Shown: positions 1 to 13,039, counted from the first letter of the stretch. The stretch is DNA of 64,000 nt from Mesocentrotus franciscanus (GCA_037976565.1 CP137680.1:30401694-30465693); one strand, 5' to 3'. Program-made: numbers and translations. The notes: a model not told the origin generated them from the sequence alone.

Positions 1-2120
1 ATGAAACATGGTAAAGGATATTAGTCTCAAACGAACCTACACCATTAATCTTGGTGCCAACACCATTAAGCCATGCACCAAATTTAGTAATACATTATTT
101 GGATCTATAAAGGCCGAGGTTTCCCAGGTTTATTTAGGAAAATGGACATTTAGTAATCTTTAGTTGTTCGATAACATCACTCAGTTTGATTTGATTGCAC
201 ATTTATCTCATTAATGAAACATGGTAAAGGCTATATAGTCTCAAACGAACCTACACCATTAATCTTGGTGCCAACACCATTAAGCCATGCACCAATTTTA
301 GCAATACATTATTTTGTATCTATAAAGGCCGAGGTTTCCCAGGTTTATTTAGGAAAATGGACATTTAGTAATCTTAAGTTGTTCGATAACATCACTCAGT
401 TTGATTTGATTGCACAGTTATCTCATTAATGAAACAGTATAAAGGCTATTAGTCTCAAACGAACCTACACCATTAATCTTGGTGCCAACACCATTAAGCC
501 ATGCACCAATTTTAGTAATACATTATTTTTATCTATAGAGGCCGAGGTTTCCCAGGTTTATTTAGGAAAATGAATATTTTAATACTGGTTAGTTGTTCGA
601 TAACATCACTCAGTTTGATTTGATTGCACATATATCTCATTAATGAAACATGGTAAAGGCTATATAGTCTCAAACGAACCTACACCATTAATCTTGGTGC
701 CAACACCATTAAGCCATGCACCAATTTTAGTAATACATTATTTGGATCTATAAAGGCCGAGGTTTCCCAGGTTTATTTAGGAAAATGGACATTTAGTAAT
801 CTTAAGTTGTTCGATAACATCACTCAGTTTGATTTGATTGCACAGTTATCTCATTAATGAAACATGGTAAAGGCTATTAGTCTCAAACGAACCTACACCA
901 TTAATCTTGGTGCCAACACCATTAAGCCATGCACCAATTTTAGTAATACATTATTTGGATCTATAAAGGCCGAGGTTTCCCAGGTTTATTTAGGAAAATG
1001 GACATTTAGTAATCTTTAGTTGTTCGATAACATCACTCAGTTTGATTTGATTGCACATTTATCTCATTAATGAAACATGGTAAAGGCTATATAGTCTCAA
1101 ACGAACCTACACCATTAATCTTGGTGCCAACACCATTAAGCCATGCACCAATTTTAGTAATACATTATTTGTATCTATAAAGGCCGAGGTTTCCCAGGTT
1201 TATTTAGGAAAATGGACATTTAGTAATCTTAAGTTGTTCGATAACATCAGTTTGATTTGATTGCACAGTTATCTAATTATTGAAACATGGTAAAGGATAT
1301 TAGTCTCAAACGAACCTACACCATTAATCTTGGTGCCAACACCATTAAGCCATGCACCAATTTTAGTAATATATTATTTGGATCTATAAAGGCCGAGGTT
1401 TCCCAGGTTTATTTAGGAAAATGGACTTTTAGTAATCTTTAGTTGTTCGATAACATCACTCAGTTTGATTTGATTGCACATTTATCTCATTAATGAAACA
1501 TGGTAAAGGCTATATAGTCTCAAACGAACCTACACCATTAATCTTGGTGCCAACACCATTAAGCCATGCACCAACTTTAGTAATACATTATTTGTATCTA
1601 TAAAGGCCGAGGTTTCCCAGGTTTATTAAAGGAAAATGGACATTTAGTACTCTTAAGTAGTTCGATAACATCACTCAGTTTGATTTGATTCGAGATATAT
1701 CTCATTAATAAAACAGTATAAAAGGCTATATAGTCTCAAATGGACCTACACCATAAACTTTGTGCCAACACCATTAAGCCATGCACCAAAATAATTTAGT
1801 AATACATAACGTGTATCTATAAAGACCAGGAGGTTTCCCAGGATTGTTTAGGAGAACAACGGATTGACATTGTTAAGTTGTTCGATAACATCACTCAGTT
1901 TGATTTGATAGCACATATATCTCATTAATGAAACAGTAAAAGGGCTAGTTACTAGTCTCAAACGAACCTACGCCATTAAACTTGGTGCCAACACCATTAA
2001 GCCATGCACCAAATTTAGTAATACATTATGTGTATCTATAAAGACCGAGGTATCCCAGGAGTATTTAGGAAATTTAATACTGGTAAGTTGTTCGATAACA
2101 TCACTCAGTCTGATTGTATC
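1..2120 (+). repeat. Satellite array A, ~215-bp unit, about 10 copies
   Basis: About ten head-to-tail units begin near 1, 214, 429, 643, 857, 1070, 1280, 1493, 1709 and 1927, so the period is about 213-218 bp. Each unit contains the landmarks CTCAAACGAACCTACACC, TTGGTGCCAACACCATTAAG, GAGGTTTCCCAGGTTTATTT and GTTCGATAACATCACTCAG. The first seven or eight units are very similar. The last two or three are more diverged, as is usual at an array edge. The left end is cut by the window. The same unit recurs in the opposite orientation at 5326-8349. Stop codons interrupt all frames across units and I see no coding content. Confidence 0.95.
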
Positions 2121-2559
2121 TAATTATATGATATCTCTAGCACTGGCGTACTGGTGGGGGGGTTGGGGCACTAGGCCCCAATAAAATTAAACCATGGCTT
2201 ATTTTCAATTCCATACAAGTGATTTATAAATGTTCGTGATATCACATGATTTTCAACAAAATGCGCGTTTCTCCATTTCTGTTGCAATTTGACACATTCC
2301 CAAATAGCCAGGAAGAGCATATGTTTTTGTAGTCACTAATGGGCCTTAGTTACTAACACTAACAGTAACACTAGTATATTCTCTTTGTTGATTTCTTTTT
2401 GTGATTATATTTCTCGAATTGCCATTCATGCTTGTACAGCGCATAGAGAAACAGATTATTATTATGCGCTTTATAAATATTGTATTATTATTATTATTAG
2501 TAGATAACCGTATATCCAGTTTTAATAGCGAAAAGTCTGGATACCCGTATGTCCGGCCT
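2121..2559. other. Spacer after satellite array A, no gene seen
   Basis: Unique-looking AT-rich sequence with a short G-run near 2155-2165. It contains the phrase ACTGGCGTACTGGTGGGG, which recurs in altered form near 3313 and, reversed, near 4337 (ACGCCACTG). That suggests remnants of one dispersed repeat family around this interior segment. No supported coding region. Confidence 0.5.
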
Positions 2560-3310
2560 AAAGAAGAGCTTAGAGAAGATCGCGGCAGCTCTAGGCGAGG
2601 CGCTTGGCCAGGGTTTGTTTTGGATGTGGCAAGGAGGGTCCTTTCCGGAGAATGTTCCACACGAGGATCCGGGGCGAGCGGGCCTTGCCCCGCAAAGAAA
2701 AAAAAAGAAGAGAGAGAGAGAGAGAGAGAGAGAGAAGGAAAGAAGAGGAAGAAGAAAAGAAAATGGTGGAAAAAGAAGGAGATCAGGGGCGAAAGGGCTG
2801 TTGCCCCCATAAAAATGACAGAGAAGGAAGGAAAGGGAAAGGAAAATGGAAAAGATGAGATAAAGGGAAGGAAAAGATGAGATAAAGGGAAGGAAAAGAT
2901 GAGATAAAGGGAAGGAAAAAAAGAGGAAGAAGAAAAGAAAAGAAGGGGGATATCGGTTGCAATTTTCCCGCCAACAAGATGTGGATCGGGGGCAAAGGCC
3001 CTTGCCTCTCCCCGCCCCGCCAAAAAAAAGAGATGGGAAAGGGAAAGAGGAGAGCTAAAGGAGAACAACAAAAAGGAAGAAGAATAGAAAGGTTGAAAAG
3101 AAGGGAGATCAGTTGCGATTAATCCCGCCAGCAACATGTGGATCGGGGTAGGGCCGAAAGGCCCTTGCCTCCCTAGCAAACCTAAAAGAGAGAGAAGGAA
3201 GGGAAGGGAAATGGAAGGAGGAGGAAAGGTAAGGAAAGACAGAGAGAAAGAAGATAGGTAGGGGAGATCAGTTGCGATTTTTCCCGCCAACAAGGTGTGG
3301 ATCGGGGGCG
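2560..3310. repeat. Purine-rich imperfect tandem repeat block
   Basis: Repeated modules carry a GATCGGGG-type G-rich motif followed by GGGCCTTGCCCC-like words and then long GA/AAAG runs, with units near 2670, 2785, 2970, 3130 and 3290. The sub-phrase ATCAGTTGCGATT with CCCGCCA appears near 3110 and 3270 and in variant form near 2950. The long minus-strand reading frame across this block (Ser/Leu/Phe-rich) is a by-product of polypurine composition and is not annotated as a gene. Confidence 0.7.
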
Positions 3311-3587
3311 GGCTCTGGCGTACTGATGGGGAGCCAATTAGTGTCCTGCAAATGTCACAATAAAATTAAAACGTGGTTCATTTCTAATTCGATACCGGTG
3401 ATTTACAAAATGTTGCTGAAATGACATAATTTTCCGAGATTTTTCCTCACTTTTTAGTAAATTATACTTTTTATGCGTTTGTTGGAAAATCACAAATTCC
3501 TAAATTTACAGTCAGGCAAGAAATATGCTCATTTAGAGGCCTACATGGCAGGGCCTATAGAACGGCGGGGCTGCCGGGCCTCGAGCC

Positions 3588-4215
3588 CCCCCCACACACA
3601 CACACACTTTTTGGAAAAAGTATACTAAAGAAAAATAGAAAGAAAGAGAGAAGGAAAGAAAGAAAGAATAGTGACCTGCCAGTGTCACAAAATAATGAGG
3701 TATCAAAATATGCTTATCTGACCGTGATTAAATGCCTAAAACCTCTGAGCTTCCGGGGCTCCCCCGGACCCTACCAATGACCCTAAGGCGGCCCCAGGAT
3801 TCTCATTAGACCGTACTTTATTGCCGTAAACCCCTGAGCTTCTGGGGGCTCCGCCCACTGGACCCCACGCCAATTAGTGACCTGCCAGTGTCACAAATAG
3901 GTTATCAAAATATGCTCATCTGACCGTAATTAAATGCCTAAAACCCCTGAACTTCCGGTGGCTCTGCCCCCTGGACCTAACCAAGGGCCTAAAGCGGGCC
4001 CCTGGATACTCATCTGACCGTTATGCAATGCCTAAAACCCTTGAGCTTCCCCTGGACCCCACGCCTGACCTGCCAGTGTCATGAATAAGGTATCAAAATA
4101 ATTATGCTCATCTGACCGTAATTAAATGCCCATACCCCCTGAGCTTCCGGGGACTCTGCCCCTTGACCCCTGCCGGGGCTTTGTCCCTAGACCCCACGCC
4201 AATTTACACTACCCT
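3588..4215. repeat. Tandem repeat with 'gacctgccagtgtca' modules
   Basis: A short (CA)n tract at 3594-3606 precedes at least four diverged modules. Each has GACCTGCCAGTGTCA, a TATCAAAATATGC word, CTGACCGT.ATTAAATGCC and a GC-rich tail with CTGAGCTTCCGG (near 3672, 3880, 4060 and partially 4150). Purely repetitive; frames are closed. Confidence 0.75.
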
Positions 4216-5094
4216 CTACCTGATCGTAAATACTTAAGCCTCCCCCACCCACTTTGAAAAACGATCAGCGGGGCCTGCATGTAAGAGTGGGGTGATGCGG
4301 ATTTTTCTGCCAGCCCCACCCCAAACTTTTTGCTCACTACGCCACTGATCTCTGGATAATAGTTGTAGTGGCGATGCGATAAAGGGAATTTATAAAGACG
4401 CTAAAGCCAAAATTGTCCGTCCGGAAATAATTTGACAGCCAGGCATGTTAGCGTCCAAGAATGAGATTCTAGGACATCTCCGAAAATTCGCCGCTGCTAG
4501 CTGATGTAAAAGTTTGCTCTTCAAATATTATCTTTCAAAATACCTTGATTGTCATTCAAATTGAAAATGAGTCTAAATCTATTTCTTACTGATATTTAGG
4601 TTCATCCAAAAATGCAATCATACAAAAGATAAAATTCTGCTGTATGGACACTGCATTTCTTTATTTGTCGGAAATAAATAATGATGAAACAGTAAATACA
4701 ATTTCAAGGCATGGCTTGAAAAGAACCAAAAAATTATTCTACGGTTTTATCTCTTTTCTACCCCTTTCTGAATAGTCTTACGGATGTGCTCTAAAACCCC
4801 TCGAAAGTGCCCCTTTTGTGTTATGCCCTCCTCCTCCTCAAATTTGAAACACGTCCATCGCCTCTGGTCCTTACTTTTGTCCAGTGTTCCAGCAAAAGCC
4901 CCACTGCACTACTTAAAACTACTTGCGCCCTCTATATAGCAAACAATGCCTAATCGGTGCCTGTTGGTCCCTCCCTCATGATCCTCTTTTTCTTATGTTA
5001 ATTGAGAGCAGATTTGATGAGATAACCCTCTGTCAGTGACCACACTGGGAGGTCTAATCCTGGCTTTAAAGCCCGTCTTTACTAGTTTGGCTAG
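4216..5094. other. Spacer between inverted satellite arrays, no gene seen
   Basis: Mixed-composition sequence without a sustained reading frame or recognisable RNA. It includes CACTACGCCACTG near 4337, a phrase also found at 35806, so part of it is probably dispersed repeat. Confidence 0.45.
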
Positions 5095-5300
5095 GGCGCG
5101 ATAGCTCAGTTAGTAGAGCAGTTGTCTCGTAATTCGGCGACCCGGGTTCGAAACAAAGTCGATGCGCTAATTATATAGTGCCCTTTTGGTAAGGAATTAA
5201 TCCTCATTACCAGGTCCCTCGGAGAGGACCTAAAGCCGTCGGTCCTGTGGTTGCTTACTAACAAGCATTTATGCTTTCTTATCAGTCAGGTCAAATAACT
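5095..5300 (+). mobile_element. tRNA-derived SINE
   Basis: The head resembles a tRNA gene. A box-like segment TAGCTCAGTTAGTAGAGC sits near 5102-5119 and a B-box GGGTTCGAAAC near 5144-5154, the right spacing for an internal Pol III promoter. The anticodon arm and acceptor pairing are degenerate, so this is not a functional tRNA. The body, with ACCAGGTCCCTCGGAG and CTTACTAACAAGC words, runs to just before array B. It lies inside the segment enclosed by the two inverted satellite arrays. Confidence 0.7.
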
Positions 5301-5325
5301 ACCACAACCTCTACCACCATACATA

Positions 5326-8300
5326 ATGTATTACTAAACTTGGTGCATGGCTTAAAGGTGTTGGCACTAAGTTTAATGGCGATCGATTAAGACTGTATAT
5401 ATACCCTTTACAATGTTTTATTAATGAGATATAATGTGTAATAAAATCAACCTGAGTGATGTTATCGAACAAGTAAACAGTATTAAATGTTCATTTTCCT
5501 AAATAAACCTTGGAATCCTCGGTCTTTAGAGATACACATAATGCATTACTAAATTTGGTGCGTGCCTTAATGATGTTGGCACCAAGTTTAATGGTGTAGG
5601 TTAGTTTGAGACTATATAGCCTTTACCTTGTTTCATTAATGAGATATATGTGCAGTCAAATCAAACTGGGTGATGTTATCGAACAACTAACCAGTATTAA
5701 ATGTACATTTTCATATATAAACCTGGGAAACCTCGCGCATCGGCCTCTATAGATACAAATAATGTATTACTAAAATTGGTGCATGGCTTAATGGTGTTGG
5801 GACCAAGATTAATTGCGTAGGTTCGTTTGAGACTATATAGCCTTTACCATGTTTCATTAATGAGATATATGTGCAATCAAATCATACTGAGTGATGTTAT
5901 AGAACAACTAACCAGTATTAAATGTACATTTTCATATATAAACCTGGGAAACCTCGCGCATCGGCCTCTATAGAATTGATACAAATAATGTATTACTAAA
6001 ATTGGTGCATGGCTTAATGGTGTTGGCACCAAGATTAATTGCGTAGGTTCGTTTGAGACTGTATAGCCTTTTATACTGTTTTATTAATGAGATATATCTC
6101 GAATCATATCAAACTGAGTGATATCAGCGAACAAATTACCAGTATTAATTTCCTTTAATAAACCTGGGAAACCTCGCGGTCTTTATATAGATACACAAAA
6201 TGTATTACTAAATTTGGTGCATGGCTTAATGGTGTTGGCACCAAGTTTAATGGTGTAGGTTAATTTGAGACTAAATAGCCTTTATACTGTTTTATTAATG
6301 ATGATATACCTCGAATCAAATCAAACTGAGTGATGTTATCGAACAACTTAAGAGTACTAAATGTCCATTTTCCTTTAATAAACCTGGGAAACCTCGGCCT
6401 CTATAGATACAAAAAAATGTATTACTAAAATTGGTGCATGGCTTAATGGTGTTGGCACCAAGATTAATGGTGTAGGTTCGTTTGAGACTATATAGCCTTT
6501 ACAATGTTTCATTAATGAGATATATGTGCTATCAAATCAAACTGATTGATGTTATCGAACAACTAACCAGTATCAAAATATGTTCATTTTCCTATATAAA
6601 CCTGGAAAACCTCGCGCATCGGCCTCTATATAGATACAAATAATGTATTACTAAATTTGGTGCATGGCTTAATGGTGTTGGCACCAAGTTTAATGGTGTA
6701 GGTTAATTTGAGACTAAATAGCCTTTATACTGTTTTATTAATGATGATATACCTCGAATCAAATCAAACTGAGTGATGTTATCGAACAACTTAAGAGTAC
6801 TAAATGTCCATTTTCCTTTAATAAACCTGGGAAACCTCGGCCTCTATAGATACAAAATATTGTATTACTAAAATTGGTGCATGGCTTAATAGTGTTGGCA
6901 CCAAGTTTAATGGTGTAGGTTCGTTTGAGACTATATAGCCTTTATACCATATTTCATTAATGAGATATAATAATTAATATGTGCAATCAATTCAAACTGA
7001 GTGTGTTATCGAACAAGTAACCAGTATTAAATGTTCATTTTCCTTAATAAACCTGGGAAACCTCGGCCTCTATAGATACAAAATAATGTATTACTAAAAT
7101 TGGTGCATGGCTTAATGGTGTTGGCAACAAGATTAATGGTGTAGGTTCGTTTTAGACTATATAGCCTTTAACATGTTTCATTAATGAGATATATGTGCAA
7201 TCAAATCATACTGAGTGATGTTATAGAACAACTAACCAGTATCAAATGTTCATTTTCCTATATAAACATGGGAAACCTCGCGCATCGGCCTCTATATAGA
7301 TACAAATAATGTATTACTAAAATTGGTGCATGGCTTAATGGGGTTGGCAACAAGATTAATGGTGTAGGTTCGTTTGAGACTGTATAGCCTTTTATACTCT
7401 TTTATTAATGAGATATATCTCGAATCATATCAAACTTAGTGATATCAGCGAACAACTTACCAGTATTAAATTACCTAAATAAACCTGGGAAACACCGCGG
7501 TCTTTATAGATACAAAATAATGTATTACTAAATTTGGTGCATGGCTTAATGGTGTTGGCACCAAGTTTAATGGTGTAGGTTAGTTTGAGACTAAATAGCC
7601 TTTATACTGTTTTATTAATGAGATATATGTGCAATCAAATCATACTGAGTGATGTTATAGAACAACTAACCAGTATTAAATGTACATTTTCCTATATAAA
7701 CATGCATGGGAAACCTCGCGCATCGGCCTCTTTATAGATGTATTACTAAAATTGGTGCATGGCTTAATGGGGTTGGCAACAAGATTAATTGCGTAGGTTC
7801 GTTTGAGACTATATAGCCTTTAACATGTTTCATTAATGAGATATATGTGCAATCAAATCATACTGAGTGATGTTATAGAACAACTAACCAGTATCAAATG
7901 TTTATTTTCCTATATAAACATGCATGGGAAACCTCGCGCATCGGCCTCTTTATAGATGTATTACTAAAATTGGTGCATGGCTTAATGGGGTTGGCAACAA
8001 GATTAATGGTGTAGGTTCGTTTGAGACTGTATAGCCTTTTATACTCTTTTATTAATGAGATATATCTCGAATCATATCAAACTTAGTGATATCAGCGAAC
8101 AACTTACCAGTATTAAATTACCTAAATAAACCTGGGAAACACCGCGGTCTTTATAGATACAAAATAATGTATTACTAAATTTGGTGCATGGCTTAATGGT
8201 GTTGGCACCAAGTTTAATGGTGTAGGTTAGTTTGAGACTAAATAGCCTTTATACTGTTTTATTAATGAGATATATCTCGAATCTAATCAAACTGAGTGAT

Positions 8301-8349
8301 GTTATCGAACAACTTAAGAGTACTAAATGTCCATTTTCCTAAATAAACT
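5326..8349 (-). repeat. Satellite array B, same ~215-bp unit inverted, about 14 copies
   Basis: Units begin near 5327, 5540, 5760, 5987, 6197, 6415, 6645, 6862, 7087, 7307, 7519, 7735, 7956 and 8167. Each is the reverse complement of array A: GGTGCATGGCTTAATGGTG, GGTTCGTTTGAGACTATA and ACTGAGTGATGTTATCGAAC all match array A when reversed. Copies here are more heterogeneous than in array A. Some share a GAAACCTCGCGCATCGG variant or an AATCATATCAAACT variant, and these variants recur every few units, suggesting amplification of multi-unit blocks. The array ends sharply near 8349. Confidence 0.95.
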
Positions 8350-8630
8350 AATTATTACAAAACTAGCTAGATAAGGGAGTGTAGTCGCTCCGAGGAACGT
8401 ATTGCAAATTTTCAATTCTCTGCTTGTACTTGGCTTCACGGAGTAATTCGTCCTTTACAATGATTCCCTTCATTCCGGAGCAACGTACATACGGTACATG
8501 TACTAATACTTACGAACGTACTCGTGTACTAGTACATGTGGATATGACAGAGTACGCACGACGCACGTCTGTGACGTAGGGATTAATGAATATTCATATG
8601 TCCACTAATCTTGGTGCCAATATATGCTAC
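8350..8630. other. CpG-rich patch with GTACATGTAC-type words
   Basis: This stretch is richer in CpG than its surroundings and contains repeated ACGTAC/GTACATGTAC words, a TGACGTAGG word near 8572, and a GCACGACGCACGT segment. It could be an old promoter or a transposon terminus, but no gene follows. Near 8608 it carries TCTTGGTGCCAA, a fragment of the satellite unit in array A orientation. Confidence 0.35.
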
Positions 8631-8660
8631 CGGGGCGGCGCGGGGCGGCGCGGGGCGGCG
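8631..8660. repeat. Three perfect 10-bp GC-box-like repeats
   Basis: CGGGGCGGCG occurs three times back to back. Each copy contains the GGGCGG core bound by Sp1/KLF-type factors in animals. The context is AT-rich, so the block stands out. Function is unproven; there is no supported gene immediately downstream on either strand. Confidence 0.8.
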
Positions 8661-8975
8661 CTAGTGCCCTTGCCGGTGGCAGCTAGCTGCTCGTGAGCAC
8701 CTCGGCTAAGTCGGGGAAATACCCTACCGTGTCGTCAAAAGGACGTCAGAGAAAAGAAAAATACTTTTGTGCACAACGAGAAAGTGAGTGGACCTGCACA
8801 TTTTGGAAATCAACAAGAGGTCGCAAAACTTTTTTAAATGGGGTGGAGATGATAACCACATGAGGGCACGTATGGGCTGGTTGTACCAAGGAGTTACTAG
8901 CACCCCCTCGATCCCTTCTAAAACTTGTGAGACTTCTAGAGTATGGATCAAGTCTTGATTGTTCAATATAAAAGG

Positions 8976-9175
8976 GAAAATGATAATAACATCAACAATA
9001 GTTAAAAATAATGATAAATTTAATTTTGTTGATGATACTACTACTAGTAATACAATAATAATGATAATAATAATAATGATAATGACAACAACAGAAACAA
9101 AAACAATACTAAAAATAAGGATAATAATAACAACAACAACAACGATAATAATAATAATACCAATATTAATAACAC
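8976..9175. repeat. Degenerate ATA/ACA trinucleotide repeat
   Basis: AT-rich trinucleotide-type repeat (ATAATA, ACAACA). The small reading frames here on both strands consist of Ile, Thr, Met or Leu, Val and are composition artefacts. Confidence 0.8.
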
Positions 9176-9484
9176 GAGATATTGCAACACCTCTAAAAAG
9201 CATGCAAGTTTCAAAAGTAGAAAATATAGGATGTATATCAGAAAGTACATTACAAGATAAGAATAAAAAACGGGAACAACCTCAACAGAATGGCAAAGTC
9301 TAATTAAATATACAGGAAATGATAGCAGTATAATCAAGAAAGGAGCAAGAGCACAATCGAAATGAACTTAATTGGGAGTCAGATGTGGAAATATATCGTA
9401 GGCCTCCTGCCAACTCTCATATACTTTTACAATAAATAACCTATTTTGAGCATGTATTCATCATCATATCACTATTAATAATAA

Positions 9485-9663
9485 AGTGAAACCCGTCTAT
9501 AAAGACCATCCAAGGGATACAAGAAAAGTGGTCTTTATAGGGAGGTGGTCTTTATAGACAAGTGCCAATAGTATACACGTTTCAATGAGACACCATTTTC
9601 AAGGGAAACAAAAAATGTGGTATTTGTAGACAAGTGGTCACTATAAAGCAGGTTTGACTGTAT
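9485..9663. mobile_element. Short MITE with ~24-bp terminal inverted repeats
   Basis: The left end AGTGAAACCCGTCTATAAAG matches the reverse complement of the right end (AGTCAAACCTGCTTTATAG). Internally, GTGGTCTTTATAG is repeated near 9528, 9544 and, in variant form, 9637. The element is too short to code and so is a non-autonomous DNA transposon (inference). The superfamily is not assignable from the sequence alone. Confidence 0.7.
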
Positions 9664-12520
9664 CACGAATGTTTTCTTCAGGCATTTTTGTGAAACAATT
9701 TGAAATTATACGAATTATCTAAAACGCAATTTCACAGACACTGGACAAGTTTGAACTTCTACCTTTCCTCACAAAATGCTACCTAAGATAAAAGTCCCTC
9801 AACCAAATTTGTTAATCTTAGCATAATTTTTCATATGAAAGGATTCTCCTTCCGCTGGTTCAAGTGAATTAGATCCCACATCATTGGAGGTATCATCATT
9901 AGTCCATTGTTGTTGTTTTTTTTTCGTGCCACCCTGTATATACATACAGAGTCAAAGAAAATCGCTGACCATACTCGAATTAATGAGTGGGTGCATAACC
10001 TTGTTAAGCTTTTATTATCAGGTGGAAGATATATTAGACAAATGAAGAAAAAAAAATCGTTTTAGATTTCCGGGCTGTTATTCAATGTAGTCTATAGGAA
10101 AATATGGTATCAGAAAGAAAAAAATAGCCTAATTATTATTAATATGAAAAACACAATCGTTAAACGATTGAGCTCAAAATAATGGAAATCACCATTAATG
10201 TTTTGAAGCTATAGAGGGGTAATTTCTTTAAAAAGATTAAATATATGGTCGATCTTTATTTTAATTTTCAATCCGCAATAATGTTCATGGTTGCTAATGA
10301 TGTACTCTAACAATGCTGAAACGCAGTTGCCTAGATTCCCGCCAAATTTCGCGGGGGTATATAATTTTGCGACCGAGGAGACGGGGTGGGGGAGGGTGAT
10401 TGGGTAATTAAAAACTCAATATTAGCCCAACGATGACGATGGCCCTCGAATAATGCCTTTCCATTATTTCACTTCATATATTTATTTTTCACATTCCAGG
10501 ATAAAAATGTAAAAATACAAAATGATGTACATTATAAAATACAAAGGAATACATACATTAAGAGACAAAGATGCCCCCCAAAATGTCAGATACATCTTTA
10601 ACTTTTACGCAGCCCCCATCAAACCTCTTACGCCTATTTTTGGAAGAAAAAAATCAGTGCGCAAATGATCGATATTGTGCTTTTATGTTTTCATAGTTTT
10701 CCATAGTGGTTTTACAATAGCTATATTAAGTTTCTCGTCATGCTTATGTAAATAGGAAATTTAAAACAATTGTTTCGCAAATCTCAGGCTTTTTGTCGAA
10801 GTCCAGTGATCTTTCCATCATGTTTTTTTTGTACTGGTATAAAACATACTAGGTGTCTCTGTCTCTCTGAGTCTAATCAAAATGATTATAACATTTCCAA
10901 TTTAACTGAGTCACGGACAGTGGAAAGAGAAGAGTTGTGAAGGTAACATCTTCATTGTTTTTCTTTTGGTTATTTGTATTTGTTTTGGTTTATGGTTGAT
11001 TGTTGGATTAATTAATTATCTTATAACTTGACCCATGTCTGCGTGGGCTGTGTACCTACCACTAGCTTGATACACTTATTTTCCTTTTATTTCTTGCCTG
11101 GCTGTAAAGAGCGTCACGCAATTGGGAATCCCCGTTATATAAATAATACAAGTTCAACTCTCTGAGCCAAGGCAGATCAAACACAGTCTCGTGACTTTTC
11201 TTTTGTCAAATGCGCCAATTATTACTTTCTGTTGAAAAGAGCTGCCAACAACACTGTACGTGCAGTCTCCGTTTGCATGGTGAGTTATCAACCTGAAAAT
11301 AGTCTCTCATTTTGTCACTCTCTTTGTAGGTGCTTAGCTAGAACCTTGTCATGCATAGATCTAGTCGAGAATGTTCTTCTTTAAGTTTTATTGTAAATTT
11401 AGAATATCACTTATGTAGCATCAACTACATTAGGTTAGTGTCAAACAATGTCAAACGCAACCGTACCCACTTTCGTGACGTCACGTATAAACAAAAACAC
11501 AGCCAATATCTGCATTTATGTCTTTTAATTGAGCCCTTTGCTCAACGACGACGTACATCAGTGATGGTGAAGATGGTTTAACTGTAATAAGACAAATGAA
11601 CAATATGGTAATACACTTCGTTAATTTAAAGGCTTAGTTAATTAGTCAAGGAATCTTTGAAACAAATTGAAGTCGGGCGTATATGGATGTCCAATAACGA
11701 CATGGTACAATTTACATAAATGATTTGCATGTAATAAACCTGATCACAAGTAGTATTATAGTGCTTATATCACTTGACAAGTAATTTAACACTGGAACAT
11801 GGAATAAAATATATTTAATCACAAAGAAATAGGAAGAACAAAGAAATAATATAGATATAAATGATATGGCTTCTCAGCATCTGCTTCCTGTGTTTCTCTC
11901 ACAAACTTCTTAAACAGAATTTCACTTTCAATATTATGCCTGAATACAATGTACTGCATAGAAAAGTTATACAGATACAACACGGGTAAATATCGAACTT
12001 ATAACATTAAGTGAATAACATTAGTTAAAGTATTTAACTCACCAACTGTTTTTTCTCCCAGCTTGACAATCTTGCAAATAATATAATTGTCAGACTACCG
12101 TTACTTATGCTCTGTTGGCTCGAAACGTAGTGACCACTCCTTGCTCTGGCTAGTGGTATATATTATACATGTAGTTGAAAGATTGAAAGGTTGATAGGTT
12201 TGTTTTATTTCTTGAACGACCCCACCTGGGGCTTGGAAAAAATAAAGATAAATGGTACAAAGACATCTTACAACTAAGTAGTGGTAGACTTTACTGGATA
12301 ACTTGTTTAGCACAGGGCTAATCTGCTAATAAGACATTGAAGAAGAAAAAACGAGAAAAAAAACATGAATGTATCTTACTAAGGAAAGGTTCTTTGGCAG
12401 CAAACAACACACAATATATTAAAGGCAAGATTTCAAAAACTGAACAAAAAAAACAAAAAAGACTTAAGTAAAACTATAAACTCTATATAAGATATTGTCA
12501 GAGCTAACAGCCCGTATACT
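9664..12520. other. Intergenic stretch, no gene seen
   Basis: AT-rich unique sequence. No reading frame shows a recognisable domain and no tRNA- or rRNA-like structure was seen. There is a G-rich patch near 10378-10397 (GAGACGGGGTGGGGGAGGG) and otherwise nothing that I can support. Confidence 0.5.
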
Positions 12521-12521
12521 A

Positions 12522-12700
12522 CGCACTAATGTCCTTTGGCAAGACATTGATCTACATTTGCCACACTCAACCCAGGTGATGTAAATGGGTACCTGGCAGG
12601 AATTAATTCCTTGAAATGCTAGAGCGCCGTAATGGCCGCCTTGCTAAAGCCAGGAGCGTCACGACGTGACGGACATGTGCGCTATATAAGAAGCCACCAT
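12522..12700 (+). mobile_element. SINE body (same family as 20957-21215)
   Basis: Begins at CACTAATGTCCTTTGGCAAG and continues through ACCCAGGTGATGTAAATGGG and TACCTGGCAGGAATTAATTC to GCGCTATATAAGAAGCCA. It is nearly the same as the copy at 21026-21210. The tRNA-like head is missing here, so this copy is 5'-truncated. The tail is a short (ATT)n run. Confidence 0.8.
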
Positions 12701-12701
12701 T

Positions 12702-12726
12702 ATTATTATTATTATTATCAAACAAC

Positions 12727-12766
<40 letters not shown>
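12702..12766. repeat. (ATT)n and (TA)n microsatellites
   Basis: An ATT run at the SINE tail is followed by a TA dinucleotide run that directly abuts the next repeat element. Confidence 0.9.
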
Positions 12767-12768
<2 letters not shown>

Positions 12769-13039
12769 CGTGAAGAAAATGGTCTAGGAACGTGAGTCGT
12801 AGCTGTACTTTACAATTGTATTACGAGCTTTCGGCTTGTGACGCCTTCTTCAGGTTCTGAAGTGCAAACACATACAGAAACAATGTATGAACAGATATAC
12901 ATGGCTTAAAAACTTATCACTAAATCATATAATCAAGCACGTACACATATATCACATCAACTGAATAAACACACACGACAGCCCAACACACAAGCAAAGT
13001 AAAACACTTTGAAATTGCATAATCATTTCTAAGTTTATT

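Noticed and set aside
2346..3293. 315-codon minus-strand open frame
   Set aside because: It spans the purine-rich tandem repeat block. Its Ser/Leu/Phe/Pro composition and internal repetition follow from GA-rich DNA, and there is no domain.
5100..5160. Apparent tRNA gene
   Set aside because: Only the A- and B-box regions are convincing. The arms do not pair into a full cloverleaf, and a SINE body follows.
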